The position numbers were made by a program, and so were the translations under genes. Below the pieces are notes generated by a model, which was given only the letters and a program-made list of their open reading frames with translations, had not been told where the DNA came from and ran no database searches. A stretch of DNA of 64,000 nucleotides from Paraburkholderia adhaesiva (GTDB taxonomy: Bacteria; Pseudomonadota; Gammaproteobacteria; Burkholderiales; Burkholderiaceae): contig NZ_JAJEJQ010000001.1 in the NCBI RefSeq assembly GCF_021390575.1, positions 1,026,001 through 1,090,000 of the forward strand, written 5' to 3'. Below, one piece after another: positions 34,834 to 47,866 of the stretch (positions within the stretch are counted from its first letter, which is position 1; every line of letters starts with the position of its first letter).

Positions 34834-37167
34834 ATGGTTGAACTTGAAATAGACGGCAAGAAGGTGGAAGTGCCCGCGGGCAGCATGGTGATCCAGGCTG
34901 CGCAGCAGGCGGACACGTACATTCCGCACTTCTGCTATCACAAGAAGCTGTCGATCGCGGCCAACTGCCGGATGTGTCTTGTCGATGTCGAGAAGATGCC
35001 GAAGGCCGTGCCCGCATGCGCGACGCCGGTGTCCCCGGGCATGATCGTGCGCACGACGTCCGATAAGGCCGTGCAGGGCCAGCAAGCCGTGATGGAGTTC
35101 CTGCTGATCAATCACCCGCTCGACTGCCCGATCTGCGACCAGGGCGGCGAATGCCAGTTGCAGGACCTCGCGGTCGGCTACGGCAAATCGGCTTCGCGCT
35201 ACAGCGAAGAAAAGCGCGTGGTGTTTCACAAGAACGTCGGTCCGCTCATCTCGATGGAAGAGATGTCGCGCTGCATTCACTGCACGCGCTGCGTGCGCTT
35301 CGGCGACGAAATCGCGGGCGTGATGGAACTGGGCATGCTCGGCCGTGGCGAGCACTCGGAAATCACGTCGTTCGTCGGCAAGACCGTCGACTCGGAACTG
35401 TCGGGCAACATGATCGACCTGTGCCCGGTTGGCGCACTCACGAGCAAGCCGTTCCGCTACAGCGCACGTACGTGGGAACTCTCGCGCCGCAAGTCGGTGA
35501 GCCCGCACGACTCGACGGGTGCGAACCTCGTCGTGCAGGTGAAGAACAACCGCGTGATGCGCGTGCTGCCGTACGAGAACGAAGCGATCAACGAATGCTG
35601 GATCTCGGACAAGGACCGCTTCTCGTACGAAGGAGTCAATAGCGAAGAGCGCCTGACCCACCCGATGATCAAGCAGGGCGGTCAGTGGATTGAAACCGAC
35701 TGGCAGTCGGCGCTCGCGTACGTCGTGAAGGGCATCAAGGGCATCAGCGACGAGCATGGCGAAAACATGATCGCCGCGCTTGCCAGCCCGCACAGCACGA
35801 TCGAAGAACTCTACCTGCTCAAGCAGTTCGCGAACGCCATCGGCACGCCGAACGTCGATTTCCGTCTGCGCCAGAGCGATTTTTCGGCACCGGTCACGGG
35901 CGCACCGTGGCTCGGCACGAAGATCGCCGATCTGACGTACGCCGACGCCGCGTTTGTGATCGGCTCGTTCCTGCGCCGCGACCATGCGCTGTTCGCAGCG
36001 CGTCTGCGCCAGGCAGCGAAGGGCGGCGCGAAGGTCACGCTGCTTCAGTCCAGCAACGACAACGCGCTGATCCAGAACGCGCAGCGCATCGTCGCGGCAC
36101 CGTCGGCATGGCTCGACGAACTCGCTGGCGTCGCAGTCGCGGTCGCGCAAGCCAAGGGCGTCGCTGTGCCGGAAGCATTCGCAAACGCGCAAGCTAGCGA
36201 CGCTGCGAAGCAGGTTGCCGCATCGCTTGCGAGCGGCGAACGCCGCTTCGTGCTGCTCGGCAATACGGCCGTCCAGCACCCGGACTTCTCGCGCCTGCAT
36301 GCCGCGGCGCAATTCATCGCCGATACGACTGGCGCAACGCTCGGCTTCCTCACCGAAGCGGGCAACACGGTCGGTGCATACCTCGCGGATACGCTGCCGG
36401 GCAACGGCGGCCTCAACGCACGCGAAGCGTTCGAGCAGCCGCGCAAGGGTTATCTGCTGCTCAACGTCGAGCCGGAATTCGATAGCGCGAATCCGGCGGT
36501 GGCGCGCGCGGCACTCGACCAGGCGGAAATGGTTGTGATGTTCTCGCCGTTCAAGGCGGGCCTCGACTACGCGGACGTGCTGCTGCCGATCGCGCCGTAC
36601 ACCGAAACGTCGGGTACCTTCGTGAACGCCGAAGGTACGGTCCAGAGCTTCAACGGCGTTGTCCGTCCGCTCGGCGAAACGCGTCCGGCGTGGAAGGTGC
36701 TGCGCGTACTGGGCACGATGCTCGGCGCGAACGGCTTCGAATACGAAACTTCGGAAGAAGTGCGTCGCAAGGCGCTGGGCGACGGCAGCTTTGCCGCTCG
36801 TCTGTCGAACAAGGCCGGTGCGCCGCTTTCGAAGGGCACGATGGCCGCGACGGCACAAGGGCGCTTCGAGCGCATCGCCGACGTGCCGATCTATCACGCC
36901 GATTCGCTCGTGCGCCGCGCCGATGCGCTGCAGCTTACGGCGGCGGCCCGCGTGGCGAACTCGGTCGGTCTGCCGGCCGCGCTCTTCGATCAGCTTGGCC
37001 TGAAGGATGGCGACGCCGTGCGCGTGCGCCAGGGCGATCTGTCGGTGAGCGCGCCCGCTACGCGCGATGCGAATCTTGCGCCGACGGTGGTGCGTGTGTC
37101 GGCGGCAACGCCGGCCGGCGCACAACTCGGCAGCCTGTTCGGTGAACTGCTGGTGGAGAAGGCGTAA
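34834..37167 (+). CDS. nuoG: NADH-quinone oxidoreductase subunit G
   Basis: 777-aa largest peripheral subunit. The N-terminal 2Fe-2S ferredoxin domain has NCRMCLV; 4Fe-4S ligands follow in [18 protein letters not shown] and [14 protein letters not shown], and then comes a molybdopterin-oxidoreductase-like domain that has lost its cofactor role. Its stop is directly followed by the nuoH ATG. Confidence 0.96.
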   Translation: MVELEIDGKKVEVPAGSMVIQAAQQADTYIPHFCYHKKLSIAANCRMCLVDVEKMPKAVPACATPVSPGMIVRTTSDKAVQGQQAVMEFLLINHPLDCPICDQGGECQLQDLAVGYGKSASRYSEEKRVVFHKNVGPLISMEEMSRCIHCTRCVRFGDEIAGVMELGMLGRGEHSEITSFVGKTVDSELSGNMIDLCPVGALTSKPFRYSARTWELSRRKSVSPHDSTGANLVVQVKNNRVMRVLPYENEAINECWISDKDRFSYEGVNSEERLTHPMIKQGGQWIETDWQSALAYVVKGIKGISDEHGENMIAALASPHSTIEELYLLKQFANAIGTPNVDFRLRQSDFSAPVTGAPWLGTKIADLTYADAAFVIGSFLRRDHALFAARLRQAAKGGAKVTLLQSSNDNALIQNAQRIVAAPSAWLDELAGVAVAVAQAKGVAVPEAFANAQASDAAKQVAASLASGERRFVLLGNTAVQHPDFSRLHAAAQFIADTTGATLGFLTEAGNTVGAYLADTLPGNGGLNAREAFEQPRKGYLLLNVEPEFDSANPAVARAALDQAEMVVMFSPFKAGLDYADVLLPIAPYTETSGTFVNAEGTVQSFNGVVRPLGETRPAWKVLRVLGTMLGANGFEYETSEEVRRKALGDGSFAARLSNKAGAPLSKGTMAATAQGRFERIADVPIYHADSLVRRADALQLTAAARVANSVGLPAALFDQLGLKDGDAVRVRQGDLSVSAPATRDANLAPTVVRVSAATPAGAQLGSLFGELLVEKA

Positions 37168-38232
37168 ATGAGCTTGTTCGAAACGATCAATGCAGGCGGC
37201 AGCCAGTTGCTCGGCGTGGCGTGGCCCACGGTGTGGGCGTTGGTGCGCATTCTCGTCGTCGCGGTGGTGATCCTGCTGTGCGTCGCGTACCTGATCCTCT
37301 GGGAGCGCAAGCTCATCGGCTGGATGCACGTGCGTCTCGGTCCGAACCGCGTCGGTCCCGCAGGTCTTCTGCAGCCGATCGCCGACGTGCTGAAGCTGCT
37401 GCTCAAGGAAGTCATTCAGCCTGCGCAGGCGAGCCGCTGGATCTACATGATCGCGCCGATCATGGTGGTGGTGCCGGCGTTTGCGGTCTGGGCGGTGATT
37501 CCGTTTCAGGCGGGCGCGGTGCTCGGCGACATCAACGCAGGTCTGCTCTATGTGATGGCAATCTCGTCGATCGGTGTCTACGGCGTGATTCTCGCGGGCT
37601 GGGCCTCGAATTCGAAGTACGCGTTCCTCGGCTCCATGCGAGCCGCGGCGCAGATGGTGTCCTACGAAATCGCGATGGGCTTCGCGCTCGTGGTCGTGCT
37701 GATGGTGTCGGGCAGCCTGAATCTCTCGGACATCGTTCACGGCCAGATGCGCGGCATCTTCGCTAGCTGGGGCATCACGTTCCTCTCGTGGAACTGGCTG
37801 CCGCTTCTGCCGATGTTCGTCGTCTACTTCATCTCGGGCATCGCCGAAACGAACCGCCACCCGTTCGACGTGGTGGAAGGGGAGTCGGAAATCGTCGCCG
37901 GTCACATGATCGATTACTCGGGGATGGGCTTTGCGCTGTTCTTCCTCGCCGAGTACATCAACATGATCGTGATCTCGGCACTCGCCTCGGTCATGTTCCT
38001 TGGTGGCTGGAGCGCGCCGTTCGCCTTCCTCGATTTCATCCCGGGCGTGTTCTGGCTCGTGCTGAAGGTCTTCTTCCTGCTGTCGGTCTTCATCTGGGCC
38101 CGCGCGACGTTCCCGCGCTATCGCTATGACCAGATCATGCGTCTCGGCTGGAAGGTGTTCATTCCGGTGTGCGTGGTGTGGCTCATCGTGGTCGGCTTCT
38201 GGTACATGTCGCCGCTGAGCATCTGGAAATAA
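37168..38232 (+). CDS. nuoH: NADH-quinone oxidoreductase subunit H
   Basis: 354-aa membrane subunit at the quinone site with about eight helices. The conserved loop is [18 protein letters not shown], with a further [20 protein letters not shown] segment. It starts immediately after the nuoG stop. Confidence 0.97.
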   Translation: MSLFETINAGGSQLLGVAWPTVWALVRILVVAVVILLCVAYLILWERKLIGWMHVRLGPNRVGPAGLLQPIADVLKLLLKEVIQPAQASRWIYMIAPIMVVVPAFAVWAVIPFQAGAVLGDINAGLLYVMAISSIGVYGVILAGWASNSKYAFLGSMRAAAQMVSYEIAMGFALVVVLMVSGSLNLSDIVHGQMRGIFASWGITFLSWNWLPLLPMFVVYFISGIAETNRHPFDVVEGESEIVAGHMIDYSGMGFALFFLAEYINMIVISALASVMFLGGWSAPFAFLDFIPGVFWLVLKVFFLLSVFIWARATFPRYRYDQIMRLGWKVFIPVCVVWLIVVGFWYMSPLSIWK

Positions 38233-38247
38233 AGGGCGGACGAGACC

Positions 38248-38736
38248 ATGAACGCTATTCAAAATTTCTTCAAGACGTTCTTTCTGACCGAACTGCTCAA
38301 AGGGCTCGCGCTGACCGGCCGTTATACGTTCAAGCGCAAGTTCACGGTGCAGTTCCCGGAAGAAAAGACGCCAATGTCGCCGCGTTTTCGCGGTTTGCAT
38401 GCGCTGCGCCGCTATGAAAATGGCGAAGAACGCTGCATCGCGTGCAAGCTGTGCGAGGCTGTGTGCCCCGCGCTCGCCATCACGATCGAGTCGGAAGTGC
38501 GCGAGGACAACACGCGCCGCACGACGCGCTATGACATCGACCTGACCAAGTGCATCTTCTGCGGTTTCTGCGAAGAGAGCTGCCCGGTTGATTCGATCGT
38601 CGAAACGCACATTCTCGAGTATCACGGCGAGAAGCGCGGCGATCTGTATTTCACGAAGGAAATGCTGCTGGCTGTCGGCGATCGCTATGAAACGCAGATC
38701 GCAGCGAACAAGGCAGCGGATGCACCGTACCGTTGA
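38248..38736 (+). CDS. nuoI: NADH-quinone oxidoreductase subunit I
   Basis: 162-aa subunit with two 4Fe-4S clusters (N6a, N6b). The two ferredoxin motifs are [12 protein letters not shown] and [14 protein letters not shown]. An amphipathic N-terminus anchors it to the membrane arm. Confidence 0.97.
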   Translation: MNAIQNFFKTFFLTELLKGLALTGRYTFKRKFTVQFPEEKTPMSPRFRGLHALRRYENGEERCIACKLCEAVCPALAITIESEVREDNTRRTTRYDIDLTKCIFCGFCEESCPVDSIVETHILEYHGEKRGDLYFTKEMLLAVGDRYETQIAANKAADAPYR

Positions 38737-38911
38737 TTTTTCAGTTTGACGCTGCATCGGCCCGCGGTTCGGGCCGGCTGCGGGACAGGTGTGTGCTCTA
38801 AAGCGACACCTCTTCGCAGCCTGTCCGCCGCGGCGCGGCGCTCCCTGGTCTGGCCGCCAGTCCGAGCCGCGCAACCCGCCTCACGATGGCCCCAACGATG
38901 AACCAGTAATC

Positions 38912-39568
38912 ATGGAATTCACGACCGTCCTGTTTTACATCTTCGCGCTGCTGCTGACGCTGTCAGGGCTGAAGGTGATCACGTCGCGCAACCCTGTCTC
39001 GGCGGCGCTTTTCCTCGTCCTCGCGTTCTTTAACGCGGCTGCGATCTGGATGCTGCTCGAGGCGGAATTCCTCGCGATCCTGCTGGTGCTCGTCTATGTG
39101 GGCGCGGTGATGGTGCTGTTCCTGTTCGTGGTGATGATGCTGGACATCAACATCGACGTACTGAGCCGCGACTTCAAGCGCTTCGTCCCGGTTGCGACCG
39201 TGGTGGGCGCGATCATCGTGATCGAGACCGCGCTGATCCTCTGGCATGGTTATGGTGCGACGACGTCGCCGGTGCCCGATACGTCGGCTGCAGCGGTCGC
39301 GTCTGTGTCGAACTCGCATCTGATCGGCAAGATCATGTACACCGACTACATCTTCGCGTTCGAAGTGGCCGGCCTCGTGCTGCTCGTCGCGATCGTCGCG
39401 GCGATCGCACTGACCGTGCGCGAACCGAAGGATGCAAAGCGGCAAAACGTTGCGAAGCAGGTCGCCGTGCGTCGTCAGGACCGCGTGCGCCTCGTGAAGA
39501 TGGCTGCCGTGAAGGAACTTCCGGAAGAGCCTGCCGCGGACGAAACCGCGTCCGGCAGCAAGAGCTGA
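38912..39568 (+). CDS. nuoJ: NADH-quinone oxidoreductase subunit J
   Basis: 218-aa membrane subunit with five hydrophobic helices; [20 protein letters not shown] is the conserved helix with a pi-bulge region. The C-terminus after about 170 is a charged soluble tail. The ATG at 38912 was chosen because upstream residues are not hydrophobic. The 175-nt gap after nuoI holds no gene. Confidence 0.95.
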   Translation: MEFTTVLFYIFALLLTLSGLKVITSRNPVSAALFLVLAFFNAAAIWMLLEAEFLAILLVLVYVGAVMVLFLFVVMMLDINIDVLSRDFKRFVPVATVVGAIIVIETALILWHGYGATTSPVPDTSAAAVASVSNSHLIGKIMYTDYIFAFEVAGLVLLVAIVAAIALTVREPKDAKRQNVAKQVAVRRQDRVRLVKMAAVKELPEEPAADETASGSKS

Positions 39569-39588
39569 ACGCGCAGGAGAGAGACCCC

Positions 39589-39894
39589 ATGTTGACCCTT
39601 GCCCATTACCTCGTCCTCGGCGCGATCCTCTTTGCGATCTCGATCGTTGGCATTTTCCTCAACCGCCGCAACGTCATCATCATTCTGATGGCGATCGAGC
39701 TGATGCTGCTGGCGGTGAACACGAACTTCGTTGCGTTCTCGCACTACCTCGGTGACATTCACGGCCAGGTGTTCGTGTTCTTTGTGCTTACTGTTGCGGC
39801 CGCGGAAGCCGCGATTGGTCTTGCGATTCTCGTGACCTTGTTCCGCAGCCTCGACACGATCAACGTCGAGGATCTCGATCAGCTCAAAGGTTAA
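39589..39894 (+). CDS. nuoK: NADH-quinone oxidoreductase subunit K
   Basis: 101-aa, three-helix membrane subunit with the conserved glutamate-bearing helix [20 protein letters not shown]. An AGGAGAG ribosome site precedes the ATG. It lies 11 nt upstream of nuoL. Confidence 0.97.
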   Translation: MLTLAHYLVLGAILFAISIVGIFLNRRNVIIILMAIELMLLAVNTNFVAFSHYLGDIHGQVFVFFVLTVAAAEAAIGLAILVTLFRSLDTINVEDLDQLKG

Positions 39895-39905
39895 GGCAGC
39901 CTGCT

Positions 39906-41939
<2,034 letters not shown>

Positions 41940-41954
41940 GGCGAGGGAAACTGA

Positions 41955-43454
41955 ATGCACGCTACCCCGATTCTCAGTATTGCGATCTGGCTGCCGATCC
42001 TGTTCGGCATCCTGGTTCTGTTTGTGGGTTCCGACCGGAACCCAGGCGCAGCCCGTTGGCTCGCGCTCATCGGTTCGTTGCTGGGTTTCCTCGTTACTAT
42101 CCCGCTCATTTCGGGATTTGATCCGACCACGGCTGACCTCCAGTTCGTCGAGAAGTCGGTCTGGATCGAACGATTCAACATTGCGTATTACCTCGGTGTC
42201 GACGGCATCTCGATGTGGTTCGTCGTGCTGACCGCGCTCATTACCGTGATCGTTGTGATCGCCGGCTGGCAGGTCATTACGAAGAACGTTGCACAGTACA
42301 TGGCCGCGTTCCTGATCCTCTCGGGGATCATGATCGGTGTTTTCTGTGCCGCCGACGGTCTGCTGTTCTACGTGTTCTTCGAAGCCACCCTGATCCCGAT
42401 GTACATCATCATCGGCGTGTGGGGCGGTCCGAACCGCGTGTACGCAGCGTTCAAGTTCTTCCTCTACACGCTGGCCGGCTCGCTGCTGATGCTGGTCGCG
42501 CTGCTGTATCTGTACCGTGAGACCGGCACGTTCGATCTCGCAACGTGGCAGGCCGCGAAGATCGCCATGACGCCGCAGATCCTGCTCTTCGTCGCGTTCT
42601 TCCTGGCGTTCGCAGTGAAGGTGCCGATGTGGCCGGTGCACACGTGGTTGCCGGACGCGCACGTCGAGGCGCCCACGGGCGGTTCGGTGGTGCTGGCCGC
42701 GATCATGCTGAAGCTCGGCGCATACGGTTTCCTGCGTTTCTCGCTGCCGGTCACGCCCGACGCCAGCCACTATCTGGCACCGGTCATCATCACGCTGTCG
42801 CTTATCGCGGTGATCTACATCGGTCTCGTCGCGATGGTGCAGTCGGATATGAAGAAGCTGGTCGCGTATTCGTCGATCGCTCACATGGGCTTCGTCACGC
42901 TCGGCTTCTTCATGTTCGGTGAATCGAGCCAGCTGGCGATGGAAGGCGGCATCATCCAGATGATCTCGCACGGCTTCATCTCCGGCGCCATGTTCCTTTG
43001 CATCGGCGTGTTGTATGACCGCATGCACACGCGTGATATCGCGGACTACGGCGGTGTCGTCAACACGATGCCGAAGTTCGCGGCGCTCGCGATGCTGTTC
43101 ATGATGGCCAACTGCGGCCTGCCGGGTACCTCGGGTTTCGTCGGCGAATTCATGGTGATTCTGGCAGCCGTGAAGTACAACTTCTGGATCGCGTTCGGCG
43201 CGGCATTCACGCTGATTCTCGGTGCAGCCTATACGTTGTGGATGTACAAGCGCGTGTACTTCGGCGCGATTGCGAACGACCATGTGCGTGAGCTGAAGGA
43301 CATCGACCGTCGCGAGTATCTGGTGCTGGGAATTCTCGCGCTGATGACCCTTTTCATGGGCGTTTATCCGAAGCCCTTTACCGACGTGATGCACGTTTCC
43401 GTGGAGAATCTCCTCACCCACGTCGCGCAGTCGAAGCTGCCGGTGTCCCCGTAA
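41955..43454 (+). CDS. nuoM: NADH-quinone oxidoreductase subunit M
   Basis: 499-aa antiporter-like subunit. Typical sequences are FFEATLIPMYIIIGVWGG, KVPMWPVHTWLPDAHVEAPT and VAYSSIAHMGFVTLG. It starts 15 nt after nuoL. Confidence 0.97.
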   Translation: MHATPILSIAIWLPILFGILVLFVGSDRNPGAARWLALIGSLLGFLVTIPLISGFDPTTADLQFVEKSVWIERFNIAYYLGVDGISMWFVVLTALITVIVVIAGWQVITKNVAQYMAAFLILSGIMIGVFCAADGLLFYVFFEATLIPMYIIIGVWGGPNRVYAAFKFFLYTLAGSLLMLVALLYLYRETGTFDLATWQAAKIAMTPQILLFVAFFLAFAVKVPMWPVHTWLPDAHVEAPTGGSVVLAAIMLKLGAYGFLRFSLPVTPDASHYLAPVIITLSLIAVIYIGLVAMVQSDMKKLVAYSSIAHMGFVTLGFFMFGESSQLAMEGGIIQMISHGFISGAMFLCIGVLYDRMHTRDIADYGGVVNTMPKFAALAMLFMMANCGLPGTSGFVGEFMVILAAVKYNFWIAFGAAFTLILGAAYTLWMYKRVYFGAIANDHVRELKDIDRREYLVLGILALMTLFMGVYPKPFTDVMHVSVENLLTHVAQSKLPVSP

Positions 43455-43478
43455 CGCCGGGTTGGGGATCAAGAAATC

Positions 43479-44957
43479 ATGACCTACACCACTATGAATG
43501 TCCTGTGGCCCGACGCGTTGCTGATGCTGGCAACCGTCGTCGCCTGGCTCAACGACACGTTCACCGGTCCGTCGGGCCGCAAGAACACCTTCTACATCGC
43601 GTTGCTGTCCACGGTCGTGGCCGGCGTCTGGTTCGCGGTGAACGCGTTCGATCCGCACGTGTATTACACGTTCTCGCGCATGTACGTGATCGATCCGTTT
43701 GCTAGCGCGATGAAGGCCGTGGTGTCGCTCGGCTACGCAGTGACGATCGTCTACTCGCGCAAGTATCTGGAAGACCGCGACATGTTCCGCGGCGAGTTCT
43801 TCCTGCTCGGCATGTTCGCGCTGCTCGGCCAGATTGTCATGATCTCGGGCAATAACTTCCTCACGCTGTATCTCGGCCTCGAGTTGATGTCGCTGTCGCT
43901 CTACGCTGTGATCGCGCTGCGTCGCAACGCTACGCAGTCGAACGAAGCGGCGATGAAGTACTACGTGCTTGGCGCGCTGGCTTCGGGTTTCCTGCTGTAC
44001 GGCATCTCGATGATCTACGGCGCGACCGGCTCGCTCGAACTGAACGAAGTGATCCACGCAGTGGGATTGGTTTCGGACCGTAGCGACTACATCGTGCTGC
44101 TGTTCGGCGTGGTCTTCATCGTTGCCGGCGTGGCGTTCAAGATGGGTGCCGTGCCGTTCCATATGTGGGTGCCTGACGTCTATCAAGGCGCGCCCACGGC
44201 CATGACGCTTCTCGTTGGCGGTGGCCCGAAGGTCGCAGCATTCGCGTGGGGCGTGCGCTTCCTCGTGATGGGTCTCCTGCCGCTCGCCGTCGACTGGCAG
44301 GAAATGCTGATCATCCTCGCGGCACTCTCGATGATCGTCGGCAACATCACCGGTATCGTCCAGCGCAACATCAAGCGGATGCTCGCGTACTCGGCGATCT
44401 CGAACATGGGCTTCGTGCTGCTCGGTCTGCTTGCCGGCATCGTGGACGGCAAGGCGACTGGCGCGGCCAGCGCCTACAGCTCGGCGATGTTCTACAGCAT
44501 CGTCTATCTGATTACGACGCTCGGCGCATTCGGTGTCGTGATGCTGCTCGCGCGCCGTGATTTCGAAGCTGAAACGCTCGACGACTTCAAGGGTCTGAAT
44601 CAGCGCAGTCCGGTGTTCGCATTCGTGATGATGCTGATGATGTTCTCGCTCGCGGGTATTCCGCCGACGGTCGGCTTCTACGCGAAGCTCGCCGTGCTCG
44701 AAGCGACGATGAATGCTGGTCTCACGTGGCTCGCCGTGCTTGCCGTAATCACGTCGCTGTTTGGCGCGTTCTACTACCTGCGCGTCGTCAAGCTGATGTA
44801 CTTCGATGCACCGCAGGACACCGCGCCGATTGAAAGCCACGCCTGCAACCGTGCGCTGCTCACACTCAATGGCCTGGCCGTGCTGGTGCTCGGTATCGTT
44901 CCGGGGCCGTTGATGTCGCTCTGCCTGCGTGCCATTTCGCATACGCTGCCGATCTGA
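43479..44957 (+). CDS. nuoN: NADH-quinone oxidoreductase subunit N
   Basis: 492-aa antiporter-like subunit with LYLGLELMSLSLYAVIALRR, GAVPFHMWVPDVYQGAPTAM and LAYSAISNMGFVLLGL. ATG 43479 is used; an in-frame ATG lies six codons later. Its stop overlaps the start of the DUF2818 gene by one base. It is the last complex I gene. Confidence 0.96.
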   Translation: MTYTTMNVLWPDALLMLATVVAWLNDTFTGPSGRKNTFYIALLSTVVAGVWFAVNAFDPHVYYTFSRMYVIDPFASAMKAVVSLGYAVTIVYSRKYLEDRDMFRGEFFLLGMFALLGQIVMISGNNFLTLYLGLELMSLSLYAVIALRRNATQSNEAAMKYYVLGALASGFLLYGISMIYGATGSLELNEVIHAVGLVSDRSDYIVLLFGVVFIVAGVAFKMGAVPFHMWVPDVYQGAPTAMTLLVGGGPKVAAFAWGVRFLVMGLLPLAVDWQEMLIILAALSMIVGNITGIVQRNIKRMLAYSAISNMGFVLLGLLAGIVDGKATGAASAYSSAMFYSIVYLITTLGAFGVVMLLARRDFEAETLDDFKGLNQRSPVFAFVMMLMMFSLAGIPPTVGFYAKLAVLEATMNAGLTWLAVLAVITSLFGAFYYLRVVKLMYFDAPQDTAPIESHACNRALLTLNGLAVLVLGIVPGPLMSLCLRAISHTLPI

Positions 44958-45259
44958 TGTCCGCAGCGGGCTGGTTTATCGTCTTGTTGGCGCTTGTCGG
45001 CGCCAACCTGCCGTTCGTCAACCAGCGGTTGTTCGGCGTTGTGCCGCTGCGCGCGCAGAAAAAGCGCGTGTGGCTGCGGATCGCCGAACTGATCGTGTTG
45101 TATTTCGTGGTCGGCGCGTTCGGCTTCCTGCTGGAAGCGCGCGCCGGTAACCGCTTCGACCAGGGCTGGCAGTTCTACGCCATCACGTTCAGTCTGTTCG
45201 TGGTGTTAGCGTTTCCCGGCTTCGCCTGGCAATATCTCGTCAAGCGCCGTTCGGCGTAA
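44957..45259 (+). CDS. DUF2818 family membrane protein
   Basis: 100 aa with three hydrophobic segments (residues about 5-20, 43-60, 75-92) and conserved basic residues in LRAQKKRVWLRIAELI. The ATG overlaps the nuoN stop (TGATG), so it is the last gene of the nuo transcript. The family is found next to nuoN in betaproteobacteria; an accessory role for complex I is plausible but not shown. Confidence 0.87.
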   Translation: MSAAGWFIVLLALVGANLPFVNQRLFGVVPLRAQKKRVWLRIAELIVLYFVVGAFGFLLEARAGNRFDQGWQFYAITFSLFVVLAFPGFAWQYLVKRRSA

Positions 45260-45278
45260 CGTACCCTTCGGCACACCT

Positions 45279-45299
45279 CCCGCGCGCCACTGGCGCGGG
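45279..45299 (+). terminator. Stem-loop after the nuo operon
   Basis: CCCGCGC / GCGCGGG form a 7-bp stem with a 7-nt loop, 20 nt after the DUF2818 stop. The T-run is displaced (TTTTT at about 45317), so termination may be partial. Confidence 0.4.
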
Positions 45300-45355
45300 T
45301 CTTCGCCGCTTGTGCATTTTTCGCCCGTTTTCGCGCGGCATCGCAGAGGTTGAAT

Positions 45356-45949
45356 ATGGCTGCTGAACAGCACAAACACGACCCCGCACTTTCCGAGACG
45401 TGCGTCGAGAGCACGACGGTCTACGCAGGCAATTTCCTGACCCTCAAGCGTGACACCGTGGCGCTGCCGGACGGCAAGCACGCCACGCGTGAGTTCGTGG
45501 TGCATCCGGGGGCGGTGATGGTGATCCCGCTCTTCGACGATGGGCGCGTGCTCATGGAGCGCCAGTATCGCTATCCGCTTTCGCGCGTGATGACTGAATT
45601 TCCGGCCGGCAAGCTCGATCCGCAGGAAGGTGCACTTGCGTGCGCGAAGCGCGAATTGCGCGAGGAAACGGGCTACACGGCACGTGAGTATATTTTCCTG
45701 ACCCAGATTCATCCGGTCATTTCGTACTCGACAGAATTCATCGATATCTATCTGGCACGCGGCTTGACCGCGGGTGACGCCGATCTCGACGACGGTGAAT
45801 TCCTCGAAACTTTCACGGCAACGCTGCCGGAACTGCTCGAACGCGTGCGCAATGGCGATATCTCGGACGTGAAAACGATCATCGGGACGTTCTGGCTCGA
45901 GAAGGCGCTCTCGGGCGCCTGGCCGCTCGGTCAGGTCGAGAAGGGCTGA
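45356..45949 (+). CDS. Nudix hydrolase, ADP-ribose pyrophosphatase type
   Basis: 197 aa with a complete Nudix box (GKLDPQEGALACAKRELREE, then TGY). The sequence before it (FPAGKLDP) and EFIDIYLARGL after it match ADP-sugar pyrophosphatases, which cleave ADP-ribose to AMP and ribose 5-phosphate. The ATG at 45356 is preceded by AGAGG. It may be read with the nuo operon. Confidence 0.9.
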   Translation: MAAEQHKHDPALSETCVESTTVYAGNFLTLKRDTVALPDGKHATREFVVHPGAVMVIPLFDDGRVLMERQYRYPLSRVMTEFPAGKLDPQEGALACAKRELREETGYTAREYIFLTQIHPVISYSTEFIDIYLARGLTAGDADLDDGEFLETFTATLPELLERVRNGDISDVKTIIGTFWLEKALSGAWPLGQVEKG

Positions 45950-46109
45950 CGCGTCGGCCGCAAGGCTGTGAGCAATGAGCGACGGTGGCGGGTAAAGGCG
46001 CTATCGTCGCGTGACGTTGGGTTCGAGCATCGTCAGCGATGCCGCCCGGGTGGCGCTACAATCCTGAGCCAGCCCGATTTACGTGCGGCGGAATTTTTTA
46101 GTACGATCG

Positions 46110-46137
46110 TTCACAAATCTGCTTTTTGCGCTACACT
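46110..46137 (+). promoter_or_regulatory. Putative promoter of the DUF1178 gene
   Basis: TTCACA (46110-46115), a 16-nt spacer and TACACT (46132-46137) lie 22 nt before the ATG at 46160. A perfect GCATCG tcag CGATGC hairpin (46027-46042) is found further upstream in the same 210-nt gap. Confidence 0.45.
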
Positions 46138-46159
46138 CGTTGCCAGGCCACGATTCCCC

Positions 46160-46594
46160 ATGAAGGTCCTCGATTTACAGTGCCCAGACGGCCATCGGTT
46201 TGAAGGCTGGTTTGCTTCCGCTGACGACTTCGAGTCGCAGCGTTCGCGCAAGCTGGTCGAATGCCCGATGTGCGGCGCCACCGATGTGAGCCGCGTGCCG
46301 TCCGCACCCCGGCTGAATCTGTCCGGTGCGACTGAGGCGAGCGCTATTACGGCCTCGCAGCAAGCCGCACAGTGGCAGGGGCTGGCGTTGCGCGCGCTGC
46401 GCGAGGTCTTCGAGAAGACGGAGAACGTGGGCGACCGTTTCGCCGAGGAAGCGCGGCGCATGCATTACAACGAAGCGCCATCGCGCAATATTCGCGGCGT
46501 CGCTTCCGTTGAGGACGCGCAAGCCCTCGTCGAAGAAGGCATCGACGTGATGCCGCTGCCGGTTCCGGCCGCGCTGAAGGGCTCGCTGCAGTAA
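46160..46594 (+). CDS. DUF1178 family protein
   Basis: 144 aa. The N-terminus is a small zinc-ribbon-like segment with C-x-DGH (LQCPDGHRFEGWFAS) and C-x2-C (VECPMCGATDVSRVPSAP); the rest is helical (LRALREVFEKTENVGDRFAE, EEGIDVMPLP). Function is unknown. It lies 52 nt upstream of the acyl-CoA dehydrogenase pair and may be cotranscribed. Confidence 0.88.
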   Translation: MKVLDLQCPDGHRFEGWFASADDFESQRSRKLVECPMCGATDVSRVPSAPRLNLSGATEASAITASQQAAQWQGLALRALREVFEKTENVGDRFAEEARRMHYNEAPSRNIRGVASVEDAQALVEEGIDVMPLPVPAALKGSLQ

Positions 46595-46646
46595 CCATGC
46601 GGGTCTTCGCCGCGCCGACATTGGCCGCGGCGAGGAGACACTGCGC

Positions 46647-47855
46647 ATGGATCTCGATTATTCCCCCGCCGACGAGGCATTCCGCGCCGAAGTCCGTGAC
46701 TGGCTCGAGGCTAATCTGCCTCAGACCATTCGCGAGAAGGTGCTCAATCACAAACGTCTGAATCGCGACGACTTCGCGAGCTGGCACAAGCTGCTCGGTC
46801 AGAAGGGATGGTCGGCGCCCGCCTGGCCAGTTGTCTGGGGCGGCCCAGGCTGGACCGAAGTGCAGCGCCACATCTGGGACAGCGAGTGCGGACGCATTGG
46901 TGCGCCGATGGTGTTGCCGTTCGGCGTGTCGATGGTCGCGCCCGTGCTCATGAAGTACGGTAACGAAGCGCAACAACGTTACTACCTGCCGCGCATTCTC
47001 GCCGGCACCGACTGGTGGTGCCAGGGCTACTCCGAACCGGGCTCCGGTTCCGATCTGGCTTCCCTGCGCACGCGTGCCGTGCGGGCCACGGACGAGTCGG
47101 GCGATCACTATGTCGTGAACGGCCAGAAGACCTGGACCACACTGGGTCAGTACGCGGACATGATGTTCTGCCTCGTGCGCACCGACCCCGCCGCGAAAAA
47201 GCAGGAGGGCATCTCCTTTCTCCTCATCGACATGAAGACGCCGGGCATCACTGTGCGCCCGATCATCACGCTCGACGAAGATCACGAAGTCAACGAGGTC
47301 TTCTTCGAGGACGTGAAGGTGCCGGTCGCGAACCTCGTCGGCGAGAAGAATCGCGGGTGGACTTACGCGAAATATCTGCTTGGCCATGAACGTACAGGCA
47401 TCGCACGTGTGGGCGCGTCGAAACGCGAACTCGAGTTCCTCAAGGGCGTCGCGCTCAAGCAGAAGAAGCACGGCAAGCCGCTGCTGCACGATCCGGTGTT
47501 CGCAGCGCGTGTGGCGTCAGTCGAAATCGAACTGATGGCGCTCGAAGTGACGGTCGCGCGCGTGATATCGAGTAGCGGCGATGGTCGTGGCCCCGGTCCC
47601 GAAGCGTCGATGCTCAAGATCAAGAGCACCGAAATCCAGCAAGCGCTGACCGAACTGATGGTCGATGCGATCGGCCCGCTTGCCGCGCCTTTCGATCCAG
47701 CCTTCCTCGAAGGCGAGCATCAGCACGCCGCCGGCGGCGACGACGATGCGGCTCCGCTCGCTGCGTACTATTTCAACTTCCGCAAGACGTCGATTTATGG
47801 CGGGTCGAACGAAATCCAGAAGAACATCATCGCGCAGATGATTTTGGGGATTTGA
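46647..47855 (+). CDS. Acyl-CoA dehydrogenase (first of a pair)
   Basis: 402-aa FAD enzyme of acyl-CoA catabolism. The family core is seen in WCQGYSEPGSGSDLASLRTR (substrate/FAD contact), KTWTTLGQYADMMFCLVRT and the C-terminal IYGGSNEIQKNIIAQMI. At the position before GS in that last motif there is Gly rather than the Glu of medium-chain enzymes, so the catalytic base must be elsewhere or shared. It is 11 nt upstream of a second dehydrogenase, a layout typical of heteromeric enzymes. Confidence 0.92.
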   Translation: MDLDYSPADEAFRAEVRDWLEANLPQTIREKVLNHKRLNRDDFASWHKLLGQKGWSAPAWPVVWGGPGWTEVQRHIWDSECGRIGAPMVLPFGVSMVAPVLMKYGNEAQQRYYLPRILAGTDWWCQGYSEPGSGSDLASLRTRAVRATDESGDHYVVNGQKTWTTLGQYADMMFCLVRTDPAAKKQEGISFLLIDMKTPGITVRPIITLDEDHEVNEVFFEDVKVPVANLVGEKNRGWTYAKYLLGHERTGIARVGASKRELEFLKGVALKQKKHGKPLLHDPVFAARVASVEIELMALEVTVARVISSSGDGRGPGPEASMLKIKSTEIQQALTELMVDAIGPLAAPFDPAFLEGEHQHAAGGDDDAAPLAAYYFNFRKTSIYGGSNEIQKNIIAQMILGI

Positions 47856-47866
47856 GGAGCGTCGCA